Assembly (NCBI GenBank): GCA_003049465.1
Contig: PYSS01000006.1
Location: 226,818 to 290,817 of the forward strand
Length of the DNA stretch: 64,000 nucleotides
Direction: 5' to 3'
From: Magnaporthiopsis rhizophila
Lineage: Eukaryota; Ascomycota; Sordariomycetes; Magnaporthales; Magnaporthaceae
Shown piece by piece: positions 10,457-23,255 of the stretch (positions within the stretch are counted from its first letter, which is position 1; each line of letters starts with the position of its first letter). Position numbers and translations under genes: made by a program. A model generated the notes under the pieces. The model ran no database searches. It was not told the origin of the DNA and saw only the letters and a program-made list of their open reading frames with translations.

Positions 10457-12361
10457 ACGAGGGGCCCAATCGGACCTCGTCTGCTTTCCGTACAACAAGC
10501 GCTGGGTGCTCAACATACGCCCAGCTGAGCCTGGCGCCCCGAGATAGATACCTGCCGTCGTGTTATAACAACCATTTAGCTATTCGGACTGTTCTTCGGA
10601 ACGTGACGAATAGTACGAACGGTGTGATGGGGACTTGATGGCCTGTGATGATGACTTGGCTACGGGGAAGCGAAACGACTGGCAACGGGGAGACTGGGTT
10701 GGGGTCAACGGGTTTCTTTGACTGTTTTACTCTCGTGCTGTTTTTTGTTTCTTTTACCATTTTCACGTTCACGCATAGATGAAGGTTTACTAGTCCTTTG
10801 GATCTCTGGTCTAATCCCCTGACCCTTTTCCATGGCTCGCTCGTTTCGCATTTCTCGCTGTTTCAAGAAAGACTCGGCCGGTGCGCTCTTCTGGCCTCGC
10901 TATCTCGCCAGCTCCACCTATCAAGAGAGCAAGGATTAAAGGAGGACAGGTGCCTGTTGCGCCAACGGACATTGCAGGGCTTCCCTAATGGTGACCGCAA
11001 ACGGAGAGACGAGCGCCTGCTACTACATATATTCAATCCATCACTTGGCAAATCACAGACCCACACAATCCTGGAAACCAACAGCAATGCCAAGCCATCA
11101 CTGCGTGATGGGTGTGAAACGTTTTCCCTTTCTCGCTTGCCAAGTTTCAACTCCATGAGTACTCAACATTCATTGTCTCGTGAGTGCCGCAAAGCGCGGC
11201 CTTGCACTTTCGTCGCGGATATTCATTTTCTTTGCTCGTACGTTGTTTTCTTTCGCTCCAGGCACATAGGCCGTTGCCCATGCCGTGGAGATACCCTGCC
11301 AACACGATGGGAAAGGAAAAAGGACGAAGACGACGGGCACTATCCCGCCAACAGGACCGACTTACCCGAGTACAAAATGATGCCGCCTGCCGGTGAACCT
11401 CCAAGCATTTCCCCTACCTGATTTCAGCACTCTGCAGTGTTTCCCAGGAATCCCGCTCCCATGCCACTATCACCAGAACTCGGCATATGACAACCAGCCA
11501 ACGAGGGACGGGAACCAAGAAGAAAAAAAGAGAGAAAAAAAAAACATAGGCCAAAAAAAATGCAAAAAGCTCACTCGACTGAGTCCCTTCGAGGGGAGTC
11601 GAGTTACAAAAACCCCACTTTTTAGGGGTTTTACTTCGGTAGCTCTAAAGTCGAGTTGCCGTCAACGGACGGATTCGAATCAGCGAGCTTGGGGTTTTCT
11701 TGTCCCTCACCCGTGGAAGAAGGTTGTGGCATTTTTTTAACACCACGGTTGTACCCGTTCAACCACCCGGTTTGCTGCTGTGAGCTGTTGAAGTTCTGCC
11801 TTGGGTTTGGGCATATAAGGGAGGGAGTGGCATTGCGGTGGTTGCAAGCTGGATACAAAAAAAGTTGAAGCATCGCGGCTGCACGTGCGACAACAACACG
11901 CCTCCATCACCAGCACCACCACGGCAATTAACTTTCAATACGAACAACGTGCAAGTTCGAAAATTGAAATGGAAGAAAATTATTGTGTTCGTCTGCCCAC
12001 CTTCTAATTTCTTTTGTTATTCTGAATCGGCAAATTATTTTCCATATTATCCGCGATATAAAAAGCACGGGGACCTGCCCACACTCAATACCTACCAAGC
12101 AAACGGCGATGGTAGATTACAGAGAATGACCGGCAGTCGAGGCTAACAACTATCGAAAAGCTACCAGAAAGTATCTATATCCAGAAAGATTGTCGACTAA
12201 CACGATGAACCGGTATGCAGTGTGGAAATTTAAGACGACGGTTCTTGCAACGGCAGTGGAAGGGAAAGCCCGAGTTAGGCAATAATGAAAAAGACATGCG
12301 ATGATTTCAAGAAAAAAAGACAAGATACTCAACACGGCCCTGCCATCTTCCCAACAAACCG
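10457..12361. other. Convergent intergenic region with inverted repeats
   Basis: 1.9 kb between ypt1 and the large orphan gene. Reading frames are short. It contains an island of small inverted repeats (11573-11632, listed separately) and A-rich blocks at 11520-11570. Confidence 0.55.
11573..11632. repeat. Two adjacent small inverted repeats
   Basis: First hairpin: arms ACTCGACT (11573-11580) and AGTCGAGT (11597-11604). Second hairpin: arms AAAACCCC (11609-11616) and GGGGTTTT (11625-11632). The arm sequence AGTCGAGTT recurs directly at 11649-11657. They could belong to a small non-autonomous element remnant, or to a transcription end structure. Confidence 0.6.
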
Positions 12362-15319
12362 CTATGCAAGCCCAAGCCACTTGAGCGCCTTGTGGCTGTT
12401 GCTCTTGCGAGCGGCCCTCGCCCTGTGCCCAAACAGCGGCATGAGCCGCCTCTCCTCCGGGTCATAGTCGCTGTCGTTCGAAGGGTCGTAGTCGAACAGC
12501 GACGTGTCGGTCGTGGCCGAGGTCCCGGGCCGGGACGGCATCACGTGTGCCAGGGCGGCCGCGGCCGCGCCCCGGAGCCGGCTCTTGGACGGCCTGGCGA
12601 GGCTGCGCATGGTACGTCCCGTGCGTGTCGAGCCAAGCGAGGCCCGCGACCGGGTCGACGCAGCGGGAGAAGCGGACCGCCCGTGGTTGTTGCTGCTGCC
12701 GTTGTTGTTCCGGCCGCGGGACAGGGGCATGGTGTCAGACGGGAGCGGTGGCGGTGCGCTGTTGTTGTAGGCGCCGCTCGGTGTGGGCGAGGGGTAGCCG
12801 TAGGGCGACGCCGGGCCGCCTTGGTGGCCGAGCGGGTATGAGCCGATGTTGTACGGGGGAGCAGCTGAGGTGCCATTGGCGCGCGGCTGCTGCGCCGGCG
12901 GCGGGAGCTGCTCGGGGATGTACAGGGGCGACGTGTCGATGAGAGCTCTCCAGATGGCGGTGATGAAGCTTGCAATCTCGGCGTCGCTGGCGCCCGCGAC
13001 CAGCGAGAAGTTTGCCTGTGAGAACTTGGGCCGTTCAGCCACGCCGGCCGATGGCTGCATGGCGTGAAGCGACGTCGTCATGGAGTGGCCCGTTCTGGAG
13101 CTGGTCGAGGAAACCTCGGTCGGCGACCTGCCATCGGGAGCACTTGTGACGACTCCTGCGACCTTGAACACATCCGGCCCCGCCAGGTTTTGCAGCGCGA
13201 GTACGGTGGCCAGGTGCTCGGCGGGATATTCAATGAGAATAAAGCGGATGTCGGTGTGGGCCGCCAGATACATCTCCAGCTGTGGGATGATGAGTGTCGC
13301 GATCTGAATGGGGTTTGCGAACACGCTGCTGTTCGGGTGCGCCACCAGATACGTCTGCATCGCATTGGCGACGAGGTATCTGGAGAAAGAACATATTTAG
13401 CATCTTGAAAGCTGTGGTGTGTCAAACATCAAACTCGAAAGGAAGAGATCTCGTACCTCAAATCAACACGACCCGTCCTCGTGGAGCAGCCCTTGACCGT
13501 CTTGTTGCCAATGTTCTCGACCTGCGTCGTCACCGCCGCCAAGAACGGCTTAGGAACATCGTTCCGAGCCCCGATGGCGACGATGAGGTTGAGCTTCCGC
13601 TTGTGCAGCTGTGGGCCCTTAGGCTCAGCGGCGCCAAAGACTGGTCGCCACAGCTCCTCGTCCTCGGGCAGGAACGGAAAGCGGCTCTGGGCGTAGCCGC
13701 ATTCGTTCGAAGGGAAGTAGGTGCTCAACACAGAGCGGAGCGCGTCCTGCACGTTAACGGCAGCCTTCATGCCCGTGATGGGCAGCTCGCGAAACATGGG
13801 CTTTTCGTCGACGCTGGGAGGAGGCGGCGTCTGCGCAGGCGTCGGCGGGTCGATGGCACCCACATGCATCGTGCCGAACCTGTCGCTTGGCGGCCCAATA
13901 CGTAAGCTCTGCGGCCTGAACGGGTCGTACTCGTCGTCGTCTACCGGCGGCGCGGGTTGGGGCTGCGGCTTGGGAGCAGTCACGCTTGCCCTGGACGCTT
14001 CCATAGTCGGTGTTTCTGGTAGCCCCGTGGCTTCGGTCGCGCCGTCGTCACGGCCTGGAAGAATGGCCGGAGATGGCTTAGCCTGGACAATGTCCTGGAA
14101 CTTCCGCAGCATTGCCTCCAGCACTACGTCCCGCGTGTCGCCGATGAAGTGGATGATTAAATCCTCAAACAATGGTAGAACAGGTTCGAAGGGTCCGAAA
14201 AGAGATGGGTCGAGCGCAGGGACTCTCGGGATGGTGTCAGAGGAGGTATCTGCCCCGACGCCGGAGCCCCGTCGCCTGGACCTTGGTCTTCTTCTCCTCA
14301 GGGAAGATGGACGGGAAATGGTTGTTTCGCTCGGTTTGCAAACAACCGCACTCCGCAGATCCAATACCGAAGGCCTGGTATTGAGGGCGCGAGGCGTGCC
14401 AGGGAAGGCGGCTGTGGGCCATGACGGGCGTCGACCATCCTCGCTTGCCAGCCCCTTTCGATTCCTGTGAGAGCCGACCGAGGCCGACCGTCTAGGTTCG
14501 ACTGCCCGGGAGGCCGCGGGCCGCTCCAAAGATCGGGCCCTTCTGGGAGACTTCTGCTTAGCGAGAGGGGCCAGGTTGAGGATGGCCGCTTGCTCAATGA
14601 CCGCATTCGAGAATGACCTAGCGGACGGGTGTTTCTCTGAATGCAGCGGGGGTAGGTCGCCCTCTTTTTGCCGGATTTTGCCATATCGGAATGCAGGCAT
14701 TGGCTCCGGAGACTCGGACGTGAACCTATGCGCGGGCGCCGGCTGGCTTTTACTTCGCCTCCGCATCTTGAATTCGCATTAGACTCCAAGCATAAACTTC
14801 TTTTCCGAGGACTCGCCCATGTTGGCCTAAATTCCGCCCGCTCGTCTCGCATCGCCGGCCACCTACCTTGGACTCTCGGGCAGCGTCACCCATACCATGC
14901 GCGGGATCGATGGTGTGGTTCCGCTGATAGGTAAGCGCCCCCACGCCATGCTTGGTGAGCTCCCCAAACATGGCCTCGGCTTCCGCATGGCCGTCTAGAC
15001 GCTCTCGCTGGAGGATGGTGGTGACGGCAAAGGCGTGGGCGTTGGCAGCGCCACCATCGAGGAAAACGAGCTTCTTCCTTGTTGGGCTCGAGTCTCTGAG
15101 GAAGTCTGTCGCCAGCTTCCGCCTCGCCACTGAGGCCTCGTGAACAGCAAGGACGAACGAGCGGGCGTCGAAAGGTGTGTCGTCTGCGCTCTCTGGCATG
15201 TAGTTCCGCACGTTCGGGAGGACTAAAATCTGGGTCGAGATCGGAAGCAGACGCAGCTGCGTTGACACGGTCTCGGGCGATCCCTCGAACGCCACTATAC
15301 TGCCATGGTATTCCGTCAT
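12362..15319 (-). CDS. Large uncharacterised fungal protein
   Basis: Three exons, 15319-14867, 14766-13457 and 13379-12362, giving 926 aa with all junctions in frame (donors GTAGGT and GTACGA). I do not recognise a named family. The N-terminal 150 residues look globular (MTEYHGSIVAFEGSPETVST, KKLVFLDGGAANAHAFAVTT). Residues 152-300 are Arg/Ser/Pro-rich and likely disordered. A second folded region spans about 340-620 (FGPFEPVLPLFEDLIIHFIG, LNLIVAIGARNDVPKPFLAA, IQIATLIIPQLEMYLAAHTD, IRFILIEYPAEHLATVLALQ). The C-terminus is Ser/Pro/Asn-rich and ends in a basic segment, SNSHKALKWLGLA. There is no signal peptide. Possible role in cytoskeleton or signalling scaffolds is only a guess. Separate shorter models for each exon are less likely because only the spliced form removes the in-frame stops. 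Confidence 0.75.
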
Positions 15320-18300
15320 GATGCCGCGGGAATGCCGGGGACCTGATGACGGCCGGCCCGCAGGAGATAGCCGATAGAGCCGCCGGCAAGAAACGCCGTA
15401 GATAACCCTGTGCGGAATCAATACTCTAGGAGAAAAACACGACGGCAGTTTGGAGCCGACGGTGGTCGTTGTTGAGGATCACTGCGGTGGGAGCATGGGG
15501 AAAGAAACGAGGCAAATAGAAAAAAAAAGCAAATAGACAGATAAGAATGAATAAAACAAACAAAAAAAAAACGAAACCCAAAAGAAAACCAAAATCAAGC
15601 GTAAGTGGCTGTGGAGGGCGGACACAAGGGTACAAGGCGTTCGACGGTGCGTCGTGCACGTGGATATTTGCCCGAGTCCCTGGCGTCTACTGGGCCGGTC
15701 GGCGGCAGCCTCTCGCGTCCCTCGCTCGCAACGGGTTTAGGCCAACGGGGCATGAGGCAAGGAGCCTGATCCTTGGCACAGGAACAGACTCGACACTAGA
15801 AGGGCACCAGGAGAAGGAGGAAATTTCACCGCCAGGCCTCAACCATGAGGTTTGCACCGCAGCGTCGTCCTCTGGCCGTATTTCCAGACTTGAAGCAACG
15901 AGCCGGGTGGTACCTCGGGGCTCAGACTAGGGCCAGGCTAAACCAGGGGCGCGTCGGCACGGTGAAACGCTAGGGTACAGAAAGGGGAAAGACGGAATGG
16001 GAATGGAAGCACTGATTGGAGGCGGTGTTGGAAGGCAGATGAAGGCCTTCCAGCCAGCGCCCCGGCGCATAAAGGGCTGTGTGAGACCGGTAGTGGTGGC
16101 ATGGTACATATGCACCACCTACCCAAGGCGGTCGCCGACTGTCCCTCCCTTGTTCCCTGTTGGTAACCCGGACAAGAACAAGGGGACCGGAACATTTCAG
16201 CAGGTGGACGGCATGGCTGGCTCGATGACGGGATGCCACCACATTTTTGAAAGCCAGATAAATTGAAAGCTGCCAAGTGGCTGGACATGAGTGCTTGCCA
16301 ACCAACCATGAGGGCGACGACGAGGTGAAGCGGAATTCGGAGTAAAGAAGCAGACCGCCCATCATCGGCCCGCTAGCTACATCGCCGCCTGGCAGCCACT
16401 CAACAGTTAAGTTAGGGAGGCGTAGCAGGGCAGGCACAAAGAAAGCATCTCGAGAATTGGTGACCGTGTCGAATTCGCTGGTCTAGTTCAGGTTCTGCAG
16501 GGGCCCGCCCACCAACCAAGATTCGCCAGGCAACCAGGGGTTAGGTGGTCAATGCACGCCAAGCGACCCATCAGATCCAATCAGCTGGACTGCCCGATTA
16601 GCTTCTGGGGCCTGCACAGTGCGGGAACCAAAAATCTCCACGCCGATCAGCATCCCCGTCTGTCATCCCCAGTCTGGAAAAGTTTGTCTCTTTCAGCTCA
16701 TTTAAAAGCAACACGTCGCTATCACATCCAACAGCACGCATCCCAGAAGCAAAAAGAAAATACGAGACATGCGCGTTATGCGACAGGAGGCACCATTGGG
16801 GGCCAGCTAGCCGCGGTAACGCAATAAAAAGCAACCCCAGCCAAGCCCAGACGCTTCCCGGCCTTGCTAGGTGGTTTCAATGTTTGACAGCGGCCGCCCC
16901 CTCCAGAAGAAACTCGGCGCAGCCGATGGACGGGCGTTCCTTTATGGGGTTCTCTTTGGTTTGGCCGTCGCAGAATGTCGTCGTGCATATTCTAATGTAC
17001 GCATGGCCTTTTTTTGCACCCTCCATAAGGAAGCGTTGAGCGATTGCATCATGGACGGTTGAACGGACGAGGTCAATGCCCTCCTTTCATATATGTAGTT
17101 GTGCATCAGAAGAACCAGATGAATCCTCCCGGCGTCGGGCAAACGTTTAAAAGGACGTGCGCCAGATGACCCGATTATCCTGGTCACATCTTTCCATCCC
17201 TTCTTCCCTGGCACGCCTGGGAATCCTTCCACTAGTGCAAGCGCCTTGCGGGCCAGGCGATACCATTCATGGATGGGATCTATATTTTCCAGATTTCTGT
17301 CACATCGGCTGCATTTGCCAAGCTTCACCACTGACTCCCGTTCCCACATCTGACAGCACTCTTGCATCTTTGTTTTACAGTCGAGCATCGGTACGTTTGT
17401 ATCCCAGGTAGAGATATAGGTACGTCCATCCTTTTCCGCATCTCGGGTCGAATCTATCTTGATCGAAAGGATGAGCACAGTCTGGGCGATGGTTGCCAGG
17501 ATCAAGGATCACATCTTGCCTAGGGGCATGCTCCACTTTGCAAACAGCCTTGGTCCGACTTCCATCACAGCTCTGCAGGCATGGAGTGCACCTGGTCGGC
17601 TTCCTGCTTCCTGAATATGCCGTAATATCACTCACACGAGACAGGCAGAGAGACATGCATGCCCTGCCTTTGGTTCCAGCACGCCTCATCGTGCGACAGG
17701 AGGACAGCGAAATGATACGGAGGGAAGCTCTCAGCCTTAATCAATCACATCCACCCCTGCACGTACAGCGCGCAGTATTTGCAATCTCTTACCGCCATCA
17801 TCCCCGCGACTACGCAGAACACGGCCGGCTGTTGCCTTGGTGCTGGATAGCTGCGTGGCCTCCTCGTGCCATTTCGCGATAGCATCAGCAACCTGGCGTC
17901 CTGACAAGAACTTGTTGCGCCATAGAACGTGGGCAAAACTGCATGGGGACGCTTAGACCGAGGAACAAAGAACACAAAACCGAGCTTGATCCAAGCCCAT
18001 CTCGATCACAGTGGCTGCTGCTGACGATCATCCCATCTAATGCGAGACTGGGCAACAAGGGATCTCCGAGCTGGTGCCGACAGGAGCAGGCCCAGGCTAA
18101 CGCCCGGCTGCATGCAGCTCCGTGAAATGACCTGAAAAAGCTGCACTGGGGCAGGTTATGCATTCACGGCCAATCCTCTCTACCTCCCGAAAGACGCTGC
18201 GAGGCATCAAGCTGTGCTATCTGCCTGCCGTGTGACGCTAGGAGAGCGCAAACTTTCTACCTGGGAGCAGGCGTGGTAGGAGAAGCTAGACGTACGTCAT

Positions 18301-18803
18301 TAGCAGAGTATGCCGAAGCCGCCTTCGCCCGTGCCCGGTTGCCGCGATACGAAAAAAATCTTGTGCCTGTGCGTTTTGCTCCCGTTGCCGAGCTGTGTCT
18401 TGCATAACATATTTGGCAGCCGTGCAAGAGGACACTAACTGGTGTCACACTCCCGTCACTCACCGGCGACCCGCGGAAAAGTCCCCCTCGTGACAGAAGA
18501 CCAAAAGCGGTGTGGCCGAATTAGAGGCTTTAGCATGCATATCTGGCGCCGGGGTACAGGGCATGTCGATTCCGAGTGCCCCGAAAGAGAATAGCTTGAT
18601 CTAATGAATTATCCCCTTGTGCATAATGTGAACGCGAAAGACTAAGACGGCATACGCATGTCATGATGCAACAAGCAAGCGCCTGGGAAGCTTGGAGATG
18701 TGGAATGCAGCATCCACGGCGGTGAGGTTTCGTTGATTCGCCAAAATCCCCATTCAAAACCTTCTTCCATGTTGTTGTGCCAGGAAACTCGACGACCCCA
18801 AGC
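15320..18803. other. Gene-poor interval (3.5 kb)
   Basis: Between the start of the large orphan gene and the 3' end of the WD40 gene. It has lower GC than the genes, short A-rich blocks at 15480-15600, and many small random frames. The longest is an unsupported 187-codon minus frame at 16942-17505. I find no recognisable protein motif, RNA gene or terminal repeat. Confidence 0.5.
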
Positions 18804-20232
18804 TCAGTCGTCATCCATCAAGGCCGCGAGTTCGGCCTCCTCCTCTGCCGATAACACGCCTTCCCGAGGAGCCGCGGCGGCCTCCGGCTCCTTGACCTTG
18901 CCCTCCGCGGCCTCCCGCTGCTCCGTGACGAGGGCGTCCAGCTGCGCCCTCAGGACGGGCCAGGTCCTGACGGTGCCATCGATGCTGACGCTGCAGAGGC
19001 GGCCGTCGCTGAGGACCATCAGGTCCGTGACCTCGTCGTAGTGGCCCTCGAGGGTGCAGTGTAGCTCGCCCGAGGCGCGGTCCCAGAACTTGAGGTCCTC
19101 GTCGCGGCCCGCCGTGACGACCCAGCCGCCGACGACGGCGAGCGCCTTGACGTGGTCGCCGTGGTCGAGAGAATCGACGACTACGAGGCCGTCCCGCGGC
19201 GACAGGCACTTGGCCGTGCCGTCGCCGCTGGCGGTCCACAGGTCGAGCGACTCGCTGTCGGCGTCGGGCGCGAACGCGAGCCGGTAGACACTGGTCTCGT
19301 GCTCCAGCAGCGTCCGACGCTCCGCGACGACGCCCGAGCCCGCGGGCGCGGCCGGGTCGGGCACCTCGTCCACGACCTGCTCCCACGAGGACTCGCGGAT
19401 GCGCCACCGGCGGACGTGCGGATCGCTCGAGGCGCTGACAAGGCGGATCTCGTCGGACGTGGTGCGCGCCGGGTCGACGGCCAGGTGCTGCACGGCGAGC
19501 ATCTTGGTCACGCCGTCCTGCAGCACGTGCAGCTCCCTGCCCGTCGCGACGTCCCAGACAATAATGCGCTTGTCGGCGCCGCCGCTGATGAGCACTTCCC
19601 TGCTGCTGCTGCTGCTGCTGGAGGACAGCCTGGCGCAGACGACGGTCTTGACAAAGTCGGTGTGGCCCGTGTATTTGCGCCCTAGCTGGCCCGTAGCGAG
19701 GTCCCAGGACCAGATGCTCTTGTCCCACGAGCCTGCGAAGAGCGTACCGCCCCCTGCTCCGCCTACAGCGACGCACGTCACGGGGGCGGACGGGCCGCGA
19801 TACACCGTTTTGGTGTCGGGCTCATCCTGGATCGTGTATCGAGCATTAGACCTTGCTGCTCTCGCCAGATATACCGTGTCTAGAAAATACGCGTTTGGGC
19901 ACATACGCTCAGCTTGACATGCCTCACCGAGCCGGCCGACTCGGCAACAAAGATGGTGGGCGGAGAGGACGAGCGCGGATCCGCGATGGCGCCCAAGATC
20001 TTGGACTTGAGAGCTACGGGGTTGCCATATTTATTAACCGACTTTGCATCCCGCCTCTCCCTCTTTGCCTGCTGGGCACTGCATATAGAAAACCTCAGTC
20101 AGAAACAGCTGCCCTTTCGGCAAACCATATTGCTCTTTGGCACAAACGTCCTTATGTGGGAAGGATTTCTCGAGTGACGGGAGGGACTTGCTCTGATTCG
20201 AAGAAATGCCCGGGGTCAGAAGACTTGGACAT
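18804..20232 (-). CDS. WD40 repeat protein
   Basis: Model of three exons, 20232-20188, 20071-19907, 19826-18804, giving 410 aa. The short N-terminus MSKSSDPGHFFESEQ joins QAKRERRDAKSVNKYGNPVA, then a WD40 beta-propeller: VTCVAVGG..LFAGSWDKSIWSWDL, VKTVVCARL..LISGGADKRIIVWDV, LVSASSDPHVRRWRI, LWTASGDGTAKCL, VVTAGRDEDLKFWD, LCSVSIDGTVRTW. A run of eight serines (encoded by a CTG/CAG-type triplet repeat) lies between two blades. The C-terminus is acidic (EEEAELAALMDDD). The last two exons are secure; the first is tentative because its donor (GTCCCT) is weak. WD40 propellers are scaffolds; the partner is unknown. It is divergent from ctf4, with starts 344 bp apart. Confidence 0.8.
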
Positions 20233-20576
20233 CTTGCTACCGGCAGAGCGTTGCAAACAGGCAGCACTGTAAAAGATGCTCCAGGTTTTTTGTCATTATT
20301 ATTTTCCAACTGAGAAACGAGAGAGTCCAAGAATGAGTGCTATTCTGATCTGCCCAGGAACCCCTCGATGTTGTAAGTGTGGGGCGCTGGCTCTAGAAGG
20401 CGGGGCCTGCAAAAGGTGGTTGGCTCGTCGCCATGGAGGACCACTCAACGCGTAAAAAGCTCCTGTTCAGACGCGTCGTGGGCCATTGACTATCGTCCCT
20501 CACGCCGCCGACAACGTCGTCGAGGACCATTGGATTCCCTTCGACGGGCCGACCGACTGTACTCACCAACGGAACG
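20233..20576. promoter_or_regulatory. Shared divergent promoter, WD40 gene / ctf4
   Basis: 344 bp between two divergent start codons. It must contain the promoters and leaders of both genes; no individual site can be assigned with confidence. Confidence 0.5.
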
Positions 20577-23255
20577 ATGCCGCCCTCCCGCTTCTCCCCG
20601 CGTCAGGGGCACACCGAGGGAAACACGCGCTGCGCATACTCGCCCGACGGCAGGCAACTTGTCACCGTCGGCTCCAACAACACCATCCGTTGCTACCAGA
20701 CCGGCTCCGACGGCGAACCCAAGAACATCGACGAGTGTCCGGAGCAGAACGTGGCCGTTGCTGCCGGCACCGGCTTCTTCGTCGTCGGCTCCGAGGACGG
20801 CACCGTCAGCCGCTACTCGCTCGAGACGCACGCCTTCGAGTCCTACCTGCTGCGCACCCCGCTCCCCATCCGCGACCTGGCCCTGTCCCCCGACGGCAAG
20901 TGGTGCGCCGTCGCCAGTGACGAACTCGTCGTCAAGATCGTCAACGTCGCCGACACCTCGGTCGTGCGCCAAGCCCGCGAGCACAACCGCCAGACCAAGC
21001 ACCTCGCCTTCGATCCCCGCGGCGCCCTGCTCGCCCTTGCCTGCACCGACGGCGTCGTCTACGTCTACTCGCTGACCTCGGACCAGCCCGAGCTGATCCG
21101 CAAGGTCGACGGCATCATCGGCTCCCTCGACCTTGAGTCCGAAACCTCGGCCCTACCCGCCTGGCACCCTGACGGCCGAGCCTTCGCCGTCGCCACTCCA
21201 ACCCGCGACATCCAGGTCGTATCCAAGAATGACTGGGAGAAGCAGCGCGTGTTCGCCAACGGCCACGAAGGTGACATCACCGCCATCGCCTGGTCGCCCA
21301 ATGGCGCCCTGCTCGCGACCGCCGCCAAGGACGGCAAGCTTCTGGTATGGCAGACCAAGGATCAGTCCGTCGTCGCGAGACACGAGGCCAGCAAGGTCAT
21401 GGATATATCATGGCATCCTTCCAAAAACATACTCTCTTTCACCACCTTTGCCGGCGAGGTCTTCATCTGCCCGGACTTTATGTCCTCGCAGTTCACCCTG
21501 CTGCTGCAGCTGCCCATGCAGCCATCCCCCTTTTACCATGACCCCTTGGGCGAGATCTTGGTCAACGGGAGGCGTGGGCCAATGGAAGGCGGTCGTACCG
21601 AGGTCACAATACCCCAGCGGCCAAGGCAAGGATCGCCGGATTCGCTGGACTCGTTTGGCGGAGGCATGCCCGGAGACGACGATGACTTTGTCGTGGACGA
21701 CGATGGCGCCGGGTACACGCTCAATAGCAATGGCAAACGGCCACATGACGGCACCGGCAGCGCAGAACATGCCAGCAAGCGGTCCAACTTGGTCCGCTTC
21801 TCCTACCACGAAGCCTTCCAGCCCGGATCAACGCCCTGGCGCGGGAACCGCAAGTACCTGTGCCTCAACCTCATCGGCTTCGTGTGGACTGTCGACCAGG
21901 ACTCGCACCACACGGTGACGGTCGAGTTCTATGACCACGAGTTCCACCGCGACTTCCACTTCACCGACACCTTCCTCTACGACAAGGCTTGCCTCAACGA
22001 AAAGGGCGCGCTCTTCTCGTGTCCGCCGCGTGAGGCTGCCGACGGCAGTGATGAGGACGGCAGGCCGGCCGTCGTCTTCTACCGCCCGCACGAGACGTGG
22101 ACGCAGCGGACCGACTGGCGGACCGAACTTCCCCCGGGCGAGGCGGTGCTGGCCATGTCGCTGAGCGACTCGTTCGTCACGGTGACCACGACGGCTGGTT
22201 ACGTGCGCATCTACACGCTCTTCGGCGTCCCCTACCGCGTCTACCGCCCCAAGAGCTCGCCCATGGTGACGTGCGCCAGCTGGCGTGACTACGTCCTCAC
22301 CGTCGGCAACGGACCCGCCGGTCCGGATGGCTCCGCACGTCTCCAGTACTCCATCGAGGACGTCAAGAACGACGTCGTCTGCCAGAGTGAAGATACGGTC
22401 GCCCTGCCTGAGGGCGCCACGCTCAAGAGTGTATTTTTCTCCGACGAGGGTGTAAGTGCCTGATGCCTGGCTGCAAGCAACCATTGATCCAACTGACTGA
22501 CTGACCCCCAATTCGTTCAGGACCCTTGCATATACGACTCTACCGGAACGCTCCTGACGCTCCTTCACTGGCGGCGGCCGAGCGGCGCCTCCTGGGTGCC
22601 GCTCCTAGACACGCGGTTGATGGACCGGCTGGCATCTGGTCGGAAGCAAGAGACATACTTCCCCATAGCCGTGGCGGACAACAAGTTCCACTGCATCATT
22701 CTCAAAGGCGGCGATCAATACCCTTACTTCCCGCGCCCGCTGCTGTCCGAGTTTGAGTTCTCGGTGCCGCTGACCTCGACCCCAGGCGGTGGCGGCGGCA
22801 AGAAGAAGAAAAAAAGACTGGAGGGCGACGGGGAGGAGGACGAGGACGAGGAAGATGGCCAGGACGCCGAGGCGAGGCGGCTCGAGCAGCAGTTCATGCT
22901 CAAGGCGATCCGGGCGGCGCAGCTCGTCGGTCGGGTTGAGGCCTCATCATCCTCGGAGCCCAAGAGCAGCAGGCGCGCGACGGCGGCCAGCCTGGCGCGC
23001 GTCGAGGTGGACATGGACAAGTTGCTGCTGCAGCTGCTGGCAGCCGAGTGCCGCGAGGGCGAGGAGCGGGGCATGCGGGCGCTCGAGATTGTGGGCCTCA
23101 TGCGCGACCGGTCCGGTCGCATGGTTGAGGCCGCGTGCAAGGTCGCGGGCCGTTACGGGCTCAACATTCTGGGCGACAAGATCCGCGAGCTGGGCGAGGC
23201 GCGCGTCGCGGCCGCGAGGGAGGATGAGAGCATGGATGAGGATGAGGAGTTTTGA
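20577..23255 (+). CDS. ctf4: Ctf4/SepB/AND-1 replisome hub
   Basis: DNA polymerase alpha-binding, replication-fork adaptor that links CMG helicase to primase and to sister-chromatid cohesion (S. cerevisiae Ctf4, S. pombe Mcl1, A. nidulans SepB). Exons 20577-22451 and 22521-23255, 869 aa. The N-terminus is a WD40 propeller (TRCAYSPDGRQLVTVGSNNT, DITAIAWSPNGALLATAAKD, KVMDISWHPSKNILSFTTFA) over about residues 1-320. An acidic linker with DDDDFVVDDDGAG follows. Then comes the SepB/Mcl1 central propeller from about 405 (RFSYHEAFQPGSTPWRGNRK, YLCLNLIGFVWTV). The C-terminal part is a helical bundle (LEQQFMLKAIRAAQLVGRVE to LNILGDKIRELGEARVA). A KKKKKR/acidic insert (about 740-765) separates the last two. 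There is no HMG box, as is normal in fungi. Confidence 0.93.

Noticed and set aside
10585..10602. GTTCTTCGGAAC, resembling the 5' end of U6 snRNA
   Set aside because: The conserved U6 body (ACAGAGA and following) is absent; it is a chance small hairpin in the ypt1 3' region.
11660..11690. TTCGAAT-containing block resembling a tRNA T-loop
   Set aside because: The flanking bases cannot form a T-stem on either strand and no acceptor or anticodon stem is found.
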